64,000 nt of DNA from Gordionus sp. m RMFG-2023 (Eukaryota; Nematomorpha; Gordioida; Chordodea; Parachordodidae): contig NC_088778.1 in assembly GCF_954871325.1 (NCBI RefSeq), positions 21,003,120 to 21,067,119 on the forward strand, in the 5' to 3' direction. A model generated the notes under the pieces. That model did no database searches. It saw only the letters and a list, made by a program, of their open reading frames with translations, and had not been told where the DNA came from. This document shows positions 25,332-37,600 of this stretch, piece after piece. The translations under genes and the position numbers were made by a program. How positions within the stretch are numbered: the stretch's first letter is position 1; every line of letters starts with the position of its first letter.

Positions 25332-25653
25332 TAGTGGTCTGCATTGGGTCTAATTTTTCAAGCTAGCCGGAGATTTTTTTAAAAACTAGGCCCTAATTTA
25401 TTTAAATATAGAAATTAATTTTTTTTTAAATTTATAATTACTCAAAATAAAAGATGCATGTCATATGGCATAAATTTTCAATAAATAAAATAAAATATGT
25501 TTATTTTAAAAATTCAACATAAAATTGATAAATTTAGATATACATTTTAAAAAATTCAAAGTCCCGACCCGGCCCAAATTTTTTAAAAAAAATATTAGGC
25601 CCAACCTCAAACCCGATTTTTTTGCCGGGTCGAGTCTTCTTTGCTGATCTCTA
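25332..25653. mobile_element. hAT MITE, GATCTGCA family
   Basis: The ends TAGTGGTCTGCA and TTTGCTGATCTCTA are imperfect inverted repeats. Flanking 8-mers ATATATAT and ATATACAT differ at one base, fitting a hAT target duplication. Inside the right end are CCCGACCCGGCCC units. It is 322 bp and non-coding. Confidence 0.75.
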
Positions 25654-25930
25654 ATATACATTATATTTTCTTATACATCTATATAATTGAATAAATTTAT
25701 TTTAAAAATAATATTGCTGCATTTATCACAAATTAATTATATATTTTTTTCCATAACAGAATAAATTTATTAAAAATTAATTTGTGTATGTACATAGTTA
25801 TTTTTATTTCAATTAAATTAAACGCAAGGTATTATATTGAGGTTATAGTTGAAGATTTTCTAAGGATTGAATTGAAAATTTAAGGATACTTGTTGTTTTC
25901 TAGTTTATTTTGATAATAATTTCTAAATAT

Positions 25931-26024
25931 CAGTAGCGTCACTAGGAAAAATTTGAAGCTCCTCCCTAAAAATTTTGAATTTTTTTTGATGCCCCTAAGA
26001 TTGTAAAAGCTAGTGACACCTCTG
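25931..26024. mobile_element. 94-bp hAT MITE (CAGTAGCGTCACTAG ends)
   Basis: The TIRs CAGTAGCGTCACTAG and CTAGTGACACCTCTG are inverted. Flanking 8-mers CTAAATAT and ATAAATAT differ by one base. Related termini (CTAGCGTCGCCACT, CTAGCGACGCCCCT) occur at 2440-2455 and 3975-3992. Confidence 0.75.
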
Positions 26025-26864
26025 ATAAATATTCACTTTAGATTTTTAAAGGATATATTCAGATTAAGTCTTAACTTAAACATTGTCTATCATATATTTA
26101 TAAAAAATATTTTAGCAATTATACACTATTATGTTTTTGTAATTTAGTCATCATTTACACTTTAGTAATTTATTCATCATTTACACTTAGTAATTTAGTC
26201 ATCATTTACAATTTATTCATTTTTATATTTCAATCACAATTCATATTTTATTTATCAATCGTAATACAAGGAAGTCATGAAAGGATAAGTGATTTCAAAT
26301 TAGGAAGTTAACTAACACCTATTATATTAATCCTAAATATATATATATAATCATATCTAAATGACGAATATCACACATAATATGTAAATAGAATACTACA
26401 ATAAATTACTCCTTTGTCAAAACAATTTGCAAGATCTTTATCAATATAATCCTAAATTAAAATTATGAAGAATGGAACTCAATGATGAATTGCATTAAAA
26501 ATATTTATTGAATTACTTTAAAAAACATATGCATTATATACATAAAATTACTTTAAGATGCTTACTTATATTTTGTATCAATTTTCTTGATTTATCGTAT
26601 TAATTTATATTTCCTTTATTTGCAAATAAGTGTAAAATATAATCTACCAATTAAGAGAGGAATAAGTAAATAAAGATTTTGTCTATGTATTTAGAATACA
26701 ATATTAAGCCAAAATAATTTGGAAGATCTTATATCAATATAAGCCGTACCTTCTTGATCTTTAAATTAATCACATGTAATACTAGTAATTGACATTAAAA
26801 ATAAAATTAAAATGCAATTTTAATAATTTACCTCAATAAATTTTTGGTTTATTTCTAAACCCTA

Positions 26865-27084
26865 AGTGTTGTTAAACGCTCGTTTTGAGCCGATTTTTAA
26901 AAACGGCTAACCCAATATTTTAGCCAGAAAAATATTACCTAAGCCCCGAGATTCCGCTAATTGATGTCTAGACTTTGTGCCATCTATGAGCAAAATTTTT
27001 ATGGCTAGTGTAATATTATTCTGTATAAAATATTGTTTTAGCCGTTTTTAAAAATGGGCTCAAATCGAGCCGTTTAACAACACT
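26865..27084. mobile_element. 220-bp MITE with double hairpin ends, copy 1
   Basis: It starts AGTGTTGTTAAACG and ends GTTTAACAACACT. Each end also carries its own hairpin (CTCGTTTTGAG and CTCAAATCGAG) and TTTTTAAAAACGGCTAA. An identical-length copy lies at 50635-50854. The flanks match only loosely at 8 bp. Confidence 0.8.
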
Positions 27085-27090
27085 ATTCGC

Positions 27091-28134
27091 TAGTGCTGTA
27101 AACATTTTTAAAAAAATCGAACGCGTTCAACGTTCATTGACAAAAATCGAACGCGTTCACGTTCAAATTCAAAAAAAGGAACGCGTTCAAGTTCATGAAC
27201 GCGTTCATACGTTCAAAATTTAATATAAATAAATGCCTTATATTTTTCAACACAATATATTAGCCATGATAAAAAATAATAGTTTTATTTTGATAATATA
27301 ATTATAAATACAATATAATAGAGCGATAAAAAAATAAATTTATAAAAAAAATCTTATTAATTTTTAATAATAATTACTTTTCAAAATTTTCATCTGATAG
27401 GCATGAACGCTTGTCAGTTAATATAGCGTTAGCTATACTAAAAACTCGCTCAACAAGGGCAGATGAAGGGATTGCGGTGTTATACTTGATAAACAATTCT
27501 TTTAAAAGGGGGAATTTATTAAAAACATTTAATGTTTTATCCATTGTTTCAAAAAATTGAGCTATGTTATCATCCTCCAATCTGCCCTCTTCTACGTCAA
27601 AAAAAAAGGATATATCGGAATTGATTTTAAAACAGTGAAATATTTTTGATATTTGGGCCATGGTAATTCTAATTCATCTAATATTGAATTTTGATTTTCA
27701 GAATCTGATGATGAAATATTTATATCCATGCAAATGATAATCTATTAAATTAAAATATAAAATATTCAAATTAATAAACTTTAATCTTATCTTCTCTAGC
27801 AGTAGCACTATGGTACGTTAATTGCAATAAGAAAAAGGAAAAAGTAAAAACAGCTGATTAAAAAAATATAAGACTTTTTTGTTAAAAAATTGGATTAAAT
27901 ATTAATTTTTCAAATAAATAAAAATATAAGACTTTTTTGTTGAAAAATGCGGATTAATATTAATTTTTCAAATAAATAAAAATAAAAAGTGTTTTTAAAA
28001 TTGAACGAACGTAAAATTGAACGCGTTCATCAAAGAAAAGGAACGCGTTCACGTTCAAAGTTCGTCAAAAAAAAAGGAACGCCGTTCATCACCTTTTTTC
28101 AAAAAAACGAACTTCATTCACGAACGCGTTCATA
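27091..28134 (-). mobile_element. internally deleted hAT with GAACGCGTTC arrays and perfect TSD
   Basis: A perfect 8-bp duplication CTATTCGC flanks it (27083-27090 and 28135-28142). Just inside each end are arrays of GAACGCGTTC: four exact copies on the left, three exact plus one with an inserted base on the right. These are interleaved with half-sites ACGTTCA. Internally, 27661-27374 on the minus strand encodes the hAT dimerisation domain (IPSSALVERVFSIANAIL). The left end TAGTGCTGTAAACA recurs at 61847 in opposite orientation. The element is non-autonomous. Confidence 0.88.
27374..27661 (-). pseudogene. hAT dimerisation-domain fragment
   Basis: The fragment contains YNTAIPSSALVERVFSIANA followed by LTDKRSCLSDENFE, the classic hAT C-terminal consensus. 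Only the last part of the transposase is left. It is the coding remnant of the surrounding GAACGCGTTC element. Confidence 0.85.
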
Positions 28135-28563
28135 CTATTCGCCAATGAATCATGATGTGAAAATTTAAAAAAACTTTAAAAAATAAAAAACTCATAAAAT
28201 GTAACCTAATTATAAGGGTGCTCTATATTACTCAACACGATGAGTTTTTGTTTAATTGCATAACATTCACGTTTTTTTAAATACTTTATTTTTTTTAAAC
28301 TTTTTTTAAAATATTATTTTTAAGCTTTTTAAATTTTTTCTTAAGCTTTTATATGATGATTTTATATATTTTTAGATTATTATCATTAATAAGCTGCCAA
28401 TGATAATTAACTTATTAAAAAGAGGGTTCAATTAATCTCAGATGCTAAATATAAATATATTTAATATAAGATAACTCATACATACCACATAAAATGTCAA
28501 AATTGCCAATCAAATTAAAAATATTATTTTATTCCCGCCTTTTTTTTTGTATTCAAAATTAAA

Positions 28564-28621
28564 ATGCTAATTCAAAAAAGTAGTCTGGTAGGAGAAGATC
28601 TCGAAAATAGTGAAGATATTT
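28564..28621 (+). CDS. CLSPN: claspin exon 1 (putative start)
   Basis: ATG at 28564 opens MLIQKSSLVGEDLENSED. The exon ends at phase 1 before GTTTTTAATT. The start is chosen because the frame joins exon 2 exactly. An upstream non-coding or coding exon cannot be excluded. Confidence 0.5.
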
Positions 28622-31600
28622 GTTTTTAATTACTTAAGCTCGTTATCTTATTTAAATTTTAGCATCTTATCCTGAAGAGAAATTAAAAGGAAATAAATAT
28701 ATTATTTATCAAAACTCTGAGGAATCTGCTTTGAAAAAAGAGGGAGATAATACAAATTTTGAAAAACAAAATGGAAAAAGTGATATAAATTTTCTAATAT
28801 TTTTTTAAAATCAGTTATTAGATTGCTATATAGATGATATATTTGATAATGAATTAGATCATTATATCGAACTAAGTCATACTTTATCTAACAATACATC
28901 AATTTTGCCAAATTTAAGCCTAAAAAATATTACTACAAAAATAACAAAAAAAGAAATTCATATAAAAAATTTAAATGTTCAAAAAATTCATGGGAAAACT
29001 CAAGAATTAATAAGAAGTATTAAATATTATAAAAAATGATATTATTTTTGAATATCAGACTCGAAAATTAATTTTCCTTATCATGTTCAATCAAAATTAT
29101 CACTTTCTCAAATTGAAAATGAAGAGTTGAATTTATTAACACCAAATGATGAATACAAAAATGGGAATAAGTTTATATCAAATTCAGCAGATAATGAATC
29201 ACCTTCTAAAACATACTTTGTTTTTGAAAATCTCAATTCATATAAAAGTCCTCAGATTTTGGGAAAGAATATTAATGACCAATGTCAAAAGTAATAGATA
29301 AATATAACCTATTAAACATTGTCATGATTTAGGATATAATTTAGAGATCTGCAAAGCCTGAACAATCAAAGCCAGGTAAAGGGTCTGGCAGGCTCAGGAA
29401 AAATTAAAAAGATATTATAACAGGCCATTCAAAAAATTCAACAAGCTATTAGATTTATACTTATATTTTGGGCTGTATAAAATAAATCAGATTAGGCCTC
29501 AAATTTCTGATTTTAAATTTTAATAAGCTTACCCAAGCATAAGCTAGTATTTGATTAATCGACAAGATAAATTATAATTAGCTTATTTCTATATATTTTA
29601 GGATCTATTTATCTAAATATAAAATTTTTGAATAATATAGTAAATTTACAAAAAAAAGTTATTTATCATATGATCCATTTATAATTACACAATACAGATA
29701 TCAAACAATTGAATTATAAAATGTTATAGAAATAGATAGCCATAAAGGAAGGATGTAAGAGTCTTAATTGATATTGGTAAAAAACTAGAAATACATATTT
29801 AAATTGTGATGGCCAAAAAATTTAAAGCCAGGATAAGCTTTTTATAAAAATATAATATCAGGCCTGACATTTCATCAAATTGAGATGGACTGGGCTAGGC
29901 AAAATTTATGCCAGGCAACTTGTGCAATTTTTTTTAACAAGCCAGCTAGGGCTTTGCAGATCTTCTTAATATACGAATATAATTTGTTTTAATACATAGC
30001 TCAATTCTTAAAACCAGGGGTTCGAACCGAACCGCAAAACCGGAATGAACCGTTATGATTTTCTGAACCGTAACCTTAACCGAACTGTTATGAAGAAAAT
30101 ATTAAAAGAGCAAACCGAACCGTTATAAATATTTTGAACCGGTTCAAAACGGTTTTAAAAATAATTAATTTTAAATTATTAACTTAAATTTAAAATTTTA
30201 ATTTTCCTTGGGGGCATTTTTTAAATTGGTGATTTCTTTTCAAATTAAATATTTCTATATTATCAACATTATATATCAAATTAAATATTTTTATTTTATC
30301 AACATTATATGTCAAATAATACCAGGTTTGTTGTTTTTTCTTTAAATACTTAATTTATAAGAGATTAGACAATTTATCTGTTAATTAGATAAGATATCTT
30401 AAAATCAGACATAATTATTCTTGGCTAAATTAACAAATTTATATATAAGATATTAATAAGCTTTTAGAATAATACCTGCTAATAATTAGGAAAAAATTAT
30501 ACAATTCTATTATTAATAAATAACATCTAATAGAAATCAAGTACCTTTTACATTCATTTTTATATCATATGGTTTATTTTTTATCTCATTATAAAAACAT
30601 GGATCATAGAATTTAAATGACAATAAATAAAATAGTCAGCAATATTTTAATGATATAATAATTTTTTATTTATAATCATTGTTTTTTAAATTCAGAATTC
30701 TAATATTATAAAATCTAAATAATCAGAATATTGAAATTCTAAATACCCTACGTGTTCGTATTCAAAGGATAATTTAGATGATGATTTTGAAGATTTATTA
30801 AAGTCGCATGAAAGTCTTAATAAGAATAATTCTCAGGGCATCGAAAATTATAATAAATGTATAGAAATAGAATATATAATTCGGCCATTTGATAATATAG
30901 AGAGATTAGAAAAAGATACTAATCTTTTGAATTATTGGGAAAATGTAAAGAATAGTATGCCAGAACTTTATAAGTTAGCTATAACTGTGCTAGCAGTTCC
31001 AGCTACGCAGGTCTCTGTAGAAAGAGCATTTTCTAGCCTTAAGTTTATACTCTCTGTGCAGAGAACTAAATTAAATCCTGAAATATTAGAAAATATTTTA
31101 GTTATCCGTTCGTATTCTCTTTTTAAACCTAAATAGTATAGTATACATATTATTTTATTGATTATTGTATTTACGCATGTTTGTTTTTATCTTATTTATT
31201 TATGAAATAAAAAAAAACTAATTTGTCTAATTTATAATTCTTAAATTTAATAAAAATATCTATTAGATTATCATGGATAAATTAAATAAGAAATTATAAA
31301 CTAAAAAGATTTTTCTCTAAAATTAATATATACATGGTTAATGATTAATTTTTTTAAAAATTAAATTTATAAAAACCGGAACAAACCGAAAAGAACCGTT
31401 ATAAATTATAAACCGAACTGAACCAATATGATTTTTTTTAAAAAACCGAAATGGAACAAAACCTTTATAAAATTTTAAACTAAAAACCGGAACGAACCTA
31501 ACCGTTATACTAAACGGTTCGAAACCCTGCTTAAAACTATAAAATTTAGAATATTTTTTTAAAAAAATATTTGCTATATTAATGTATATCTAAGTTTGTT

Positions 31601-34600
31601 AAATGATCCTTTATGAAAAATTGAATCATAATACCTGCCTTCCCCCAATAATGGGATCATGATTAGTTTTGTTAAAAATTAGGTTTCATAGGCATAGCCA
31701 GGATTTTCCTAAGTAGGGGGGATCAAAAAATTACTGGTGGCTTCGCCCCCAAACCCCCTTTGGCTTGCTTTTGCCCAGCCTTAGGCTGGGTTACCTTAGT
31801 ATATATATAGTTATTAAATATCTTTACAAGATAGGAGGTTAATTTTAATTAAAAAAAGCCTGGAACAAAAATGAAATATATTTTCATTAGTTTATATAAA
31901 ATATAATGAATTACATGTATATACATTAATTTAAAAGCATGGTAATAATTTATTCCAAACAAGTATAAGAAATTTATTTATAAAAAGTAAGTAGTCATAT
32001 AGTTGATATTCCTCTATTATATAGAATAAGTTACAAAAAACTAAGTAAAATTCCACTTTTACAGACATATTTGACAGTTAGAGAATATATTACAGTTAAT
32101 ATTTTAACAAATTTTACTAATCAATGCTCTTGATAATAAATATAGCAACAATTAGCATTTAATTATTTAAATCTTCATATTATTCATACCACAATGTCTT
32201 TAAAAGATATTTTCTAATGTTCTTATCAATATTTTATAGTCTTCTGTAAAATATATAATTCACTATATTGGTAAAAATTACTTGATTGTCATATGATAAT
32301 TGATAAAATTAGATACACTGTAAATCTACTACATATAATATTCTGCTGTTTGTATTGTGCTTTAATTTTTTTATTTAATTTATGATTTAATTTTATCAAT
32401 ACTTTTATAATTATATTTTATTTTATTAAGATAAATAAATTAAAATTACTCACTATATAAAAAATTATATTTGATATATTATATTATTTAGTAATTTTAT
32501 GGACCTATTATTAATAATAATTAAAATACATTACACTTTTGTCTTAAGACTTATCTTTGGCTTACATTCCATTTATTAAAAAACATTTTTGGTTCACTTT
32601 ATATATATATAAATGCCTTTTTCCAAAAATGTATAAATTATGATGAATAGTTTTATAAAAAAATATCAACTTTTACATTCTTTCTTTCAAATTATTGTTT
32701 AAGATATATGCATACATTTTTGAGGGTCAGGGAGTGAGGGGAAGACTAAGGGGGGTATTTTTTATTAGCTTAAAATGATATTCACAAAAAGTGATAAATT
32801 TCTGAAGGGGGATTTCCCCTAGCCCCCTTTGGCCACGCCTATGGTAGGTTTTATATGACCAAACCTGAGCTGGAGTTGATGAACCCAATAGGTATAGGCA
32901 GGGATTCAAACCCAAACCTGGAGAAGAAAACCCAGGTTTTTGGATAAAATCTGAACCCGGACCAAACCGGAACCCCGTTTATAAAATTTCAAAACCCCGA
33001 ACAGAACCCTGGAATTTTATTTGAACCCGGGTTCAGTGTATTGTTTGAAATTATGATATATGTATAATTGTAAATAAAAATTATAATAATTTAATAGAGA
33101 TTTTATAATATTTTCAAATTACCAATTAAGTGTAGTATTAATAAATTTTAAACAACTCAATTCATTTACACCATTTTTAAAATTTGTTCCCAAAGATTCC
33201 TATTGGAGTGTTAATATATTTTAAACAATTAAATTCATTTACACCATTTTTTTTAAATTTTTAACTTATTCTCAAAGATTATTAATAGAGGAAAATTAAA
33301 GTGAACAAGTCAAAGTAAAAATTATTATATTGGATATTGTTAATTTAAAGAAATATTTCTAAAATTGAGACATGACTATGCTTTGTATTTTTAACTATAT
33401 TTTGTCAAACAAATAAAAAATTAATTGGCAAAAATTGCCGGGGTCACATCCCTGGGTATAGATATTTTTTGTGGAGAAGGGGGGGGGGTGGCTAATTTTT
33501 TATATATTTTATTAAAACATGATATATAAAATTGATTTTTTAAATTACAGATATGAATAAATTTTTATTTATATTAATTTTAGAAATAATATCACAAATT
33601 TAATACCACTAATATCTTTAGAAATTAAATATGAACTAAAAAAAATTCCATAAATCTTTCATTTCTCTGTAAATCTTTCATTTCTCTGTTTTCTATAGTC
33701 TGTATTTTTTTTATGAAAAAATGTCACTGGCTTTAAGATGATTTCTTTTCTATGATACTATTTATGAAATTAAATCTGACATCTTAAACATGCTCAATTA
33801 GCTATCATGATCAAATTCATAAGATAAAATTCACACTCGGCTTGCGGGATAAATTATCCATTCATTTATGGAATTTTTAAAATATCATTCATTAGGAATA
33901 TCCACAAATACATTGTTGAAGTCCACAAATGTAATATATTTACTAGGGGTGTACCTATACCACTTTTTGGAGGCCGATCCCATCTGATATTCCCGATATT
34001 AAATTGATATTAGCCGATTCTAATTTTGTATTCTGTAAAGATACCAATGGTTTTAATTTTATTATACTTTTTATTAGAACATCTATAATTTAACTATACC
34101 ATAACATATATCATTTAAATATATTATAATGATCAGTTATAATTTATGTTCAATTCAATTGCATTTCTAAAAGTATATAAATTATTTTTATTGTTAAATA
34201 ACTTTTATATAATAAGTAATATATACATAATATAAACAAATATATTATGAAATTTGAAATAAATATTTAAAATAATATTTAACATTAATATATAGAAGAT
34301 TTCTTTTTAGAAATACCAAAATTTCCAATTTATCAGGTAACTGTCAATATTACCAGCTTCACTAAAAACAGATTCTGAAGACATTATCACACACTTTTAT
34401 AAACAGAATGCTCAAAAAAAATAACAATATGGCAGAATGTTTATTAATTATTATTATTAAAAAAATATACATAAAAATGGATTTCGATTTTATTTATAAA
34501 AATAAATGATTTTAAAATAACTTTTTATATTTATAAAAATAAATGATTTTTAAATAACTTTTTTTAAAAATTTTATGACATTTTATTTTTGTTAAGCCAT

Positions 34601-37600
34601 GTTATATCGTATCGGAAATTTTTATAATATTGGCCGAAAACCAATATTTTAAAATGGGTGAAATATCGGCCCAATCTGATCCGATAAAATAATTGGTACA
34701 TCCCTAATATTTATTTAATTTGAATATACAAAATTTTTTTATTTGCTTCTCACAAAATTGCATCTAGGTAATAATATTTTATAAAAATTTAGTCATTTTA
34801 TCCTTGTTTTTAAAGCTATCTATATTAGACAGGATTGCATACTTTCTAGACAAATCATAAATTATCTTATTAGTTTTGGGTATTTTTAATGATAAATTTT
34901 AAAATAAAAGTTTAATTTCTGAATCGAGCAACATCTATAAATATTATATTAACCTACACGATATTTAAATATTATTGACATGTTCGTAATGTTTAATTTT
35001 TTAAAATATCATCAAAAAAAAATCGTTCATTGGGCAAAAGGATATTTCAGAACTTGTTTAAAACATTCCTAATTTATTATTTCTTTAAAATTAGATTGAT
35101 TAATCTTAGCAACATAGGCACAACCAGAATTTTGCTAAGGAAGCACTATTAGATGGGTTAATTGCCTATTTAGAGGTCTTTAGATACACTTATTATAGGC
35201 CATAAGCTATTTTAGATTTTTATAAAAATAATTTTGGTTTTCATTTTTTTTCCTAAAATTTTGAATTCGATTTGTTATAGTTATTAATTTACAAATTTTT
35301 TTCTTCAAATTTTTGTTTATAGTGATATATTGTATACACTTTTGCGGAAAAAGGAGAGTGGTGTATGTAGGGGGCAATTTTTATTAGCTTATGATATTTA
35401 CGAGAACAGGCATATATTTTAAAAGTAGAGTAAAATTTTCCCTTGCCCCCCCACCCCTACCTTTGGACTAAGCATATTCATCTATTTGACATTGGGTCAT
35501 TATTGCAACCAACTATCTAAAATTTTGATAAAATTTAATATATAAAATACCTTACTGAGAAATATATATCTTTGACAATAGCCATTATTTCTGAGATGAG
35601 ATAGAACGAACAAGTCTTGGAACCTAATGCAAACATCCAATGGATATTAATTATTTAATTGGAAGCATGTTTATTCTGATTTGTCCCTTTTATCAGTGAA
35701 CGGCAAAGTAAATTCTAACAATTTAGTGCCGAACAATTATGATCATATGTGATATCTTAGAGAATACATTCTTCAAGAAAAAGTATAAAGGTTTCACTCG
35801 ATCATAGTCTTATATATATATAGACTGCTCAAAAAAACGTATCTAAAGTAATCACTTGCAAAATAGCATCCTTTATTTTAATAAGTCTATGTTTATAATG
35901 ATTTTAACGTTAAATATTTCATATATAGTATATGAAATCTTTTTTTACTTTATTTAAATCTCATAATATAAATTGCAAGATATAACATTTTTCCAAAAGA
36001 TATAATATGAAAATGATTAACTATTGTTTAAAAATTCATATTTTAATGAATGTAGAAAATTAGTTTTATAAATTAAGTATAATTATATATAAGGAAATAA
36101 AGTAAAAATTCCTCAAGATGGACATTTTAAAATATTTAATTAGCATATTTTTTATGTAACAAAAATGGCGGTTTAATTTACAACATATTATGAATATATA
36201 ATTTATAATAATGGCATAAATTTAAAATTTATGTAAAAGTTTTTTATTTTTTGGAAAAATTAATAAAATACAAAATGCAAGAAAAATTAAAAATACCTCA
36301 TATAATTCATGAAAACATATAAGTTTGTTTGTAGATAACAGAAAAATATGTTTTATATAAGGAAAAAAAATTATTCGCCTAAAAATATTATCTTTTTAAT
36401 TAATTATCTAAAATAGACATTTATAATGTTTTTAATACGAATTTTATCGCAATTTTGAAAATGACCAAATATAGCTTCTAGGCCCTAATATCGATAGGAG
36501 GCTTAAAAATTTGAATTCGCCATCTTTTTTTAATTTAAAAATATTATCATTTTAATTAATTATCTAAAATAGACATTTATAATGTTTTTAATACGAATTT
36601 TATCGCAATTTTGAAAATGACCAAATATAGCTTCTAGGCCCTAATATCGATAGGAGGCTTAAAAATTTGAATTCGCCATCTTTTTTTGATTTGATACGTT
36701 AATTCTGAAAATACATTATCCTTTAGTCCCCTCTATCACTTTTAGCCAATAACTATAATATATAGCTGAAAATAATTCCCTCGACAAATTTGAATTTTTT
36801 TTCCCTGAAATTATCTTAGCTATCAACCTTATAAAAAGTTACTCCAAAAATATTAAATATTTTTAATGAAACCGGGGAGGGGAATAGGTGCCATTACATA
36901 TGTATATATCTTTCAGGGAAGGGGGTGGCGTAAAAATATATTTTGGGGTACAAAAGTAAATCTAAACGTTTGGCCTGCAATTTTTTTCTCTTATGAAAAC
37001 GTTGACAGATTTTAGTAATTGAACTAATAATTACTTAATTCTTGATTTGCTAATATATGGAAATTTACAAATCATATACAAAAGGATCTTAGTCCATGAA
37101 TATCTTCAAAATTTAGGCTTGAATGCCTTTGTTTAAAGTGTTTAATTAAATTTTTATAACGATTGTTTTTGTACAAACATTCGCTTATCTGACATTAATA
37201 TTTCTTGTCTACTGTAATTGGGCATAATAAAATAAAAAAAGATATATAAAATCTTATTCAATCAAATTTTTAAATAAATTTAAATTTATATAAATTCTAA
37301 CTTTAAAGATAAATAATTAATATGTAATTTGGAGCGGTGGCTAGTCAGGTGTCTTTAGGTGGGTTAACTTAAATAGTCATGATCCTATTGTGTCATATAA
37401 CCGAGTTTATACAATTCTAATGACGTTATCATACAACTATGGTCAACCTAAACATTTTTCAAGATATATGTCCATCACCTGGATATTGTGATATATACTA
37501 TATAAAAAATAACTTGTTACTATTTTCATCTCGATTAATTAAATTTCAATTAATATCTAGAAATTCTATATAATAATAAATATTTTTTAGAGGGATTGAT

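Noticed and set aside
28814-28815. CAG acceptor before TTATTAG for claspin exon 3
   Set aside because: It would shift phase and meet a stop. The acceptor seven bases later restores the frame.
32727-32915. 62-codon minus-strand frame
   Set aside because: It crosses the end of one hAT element and the start of the next, so it cannot be a real gene.
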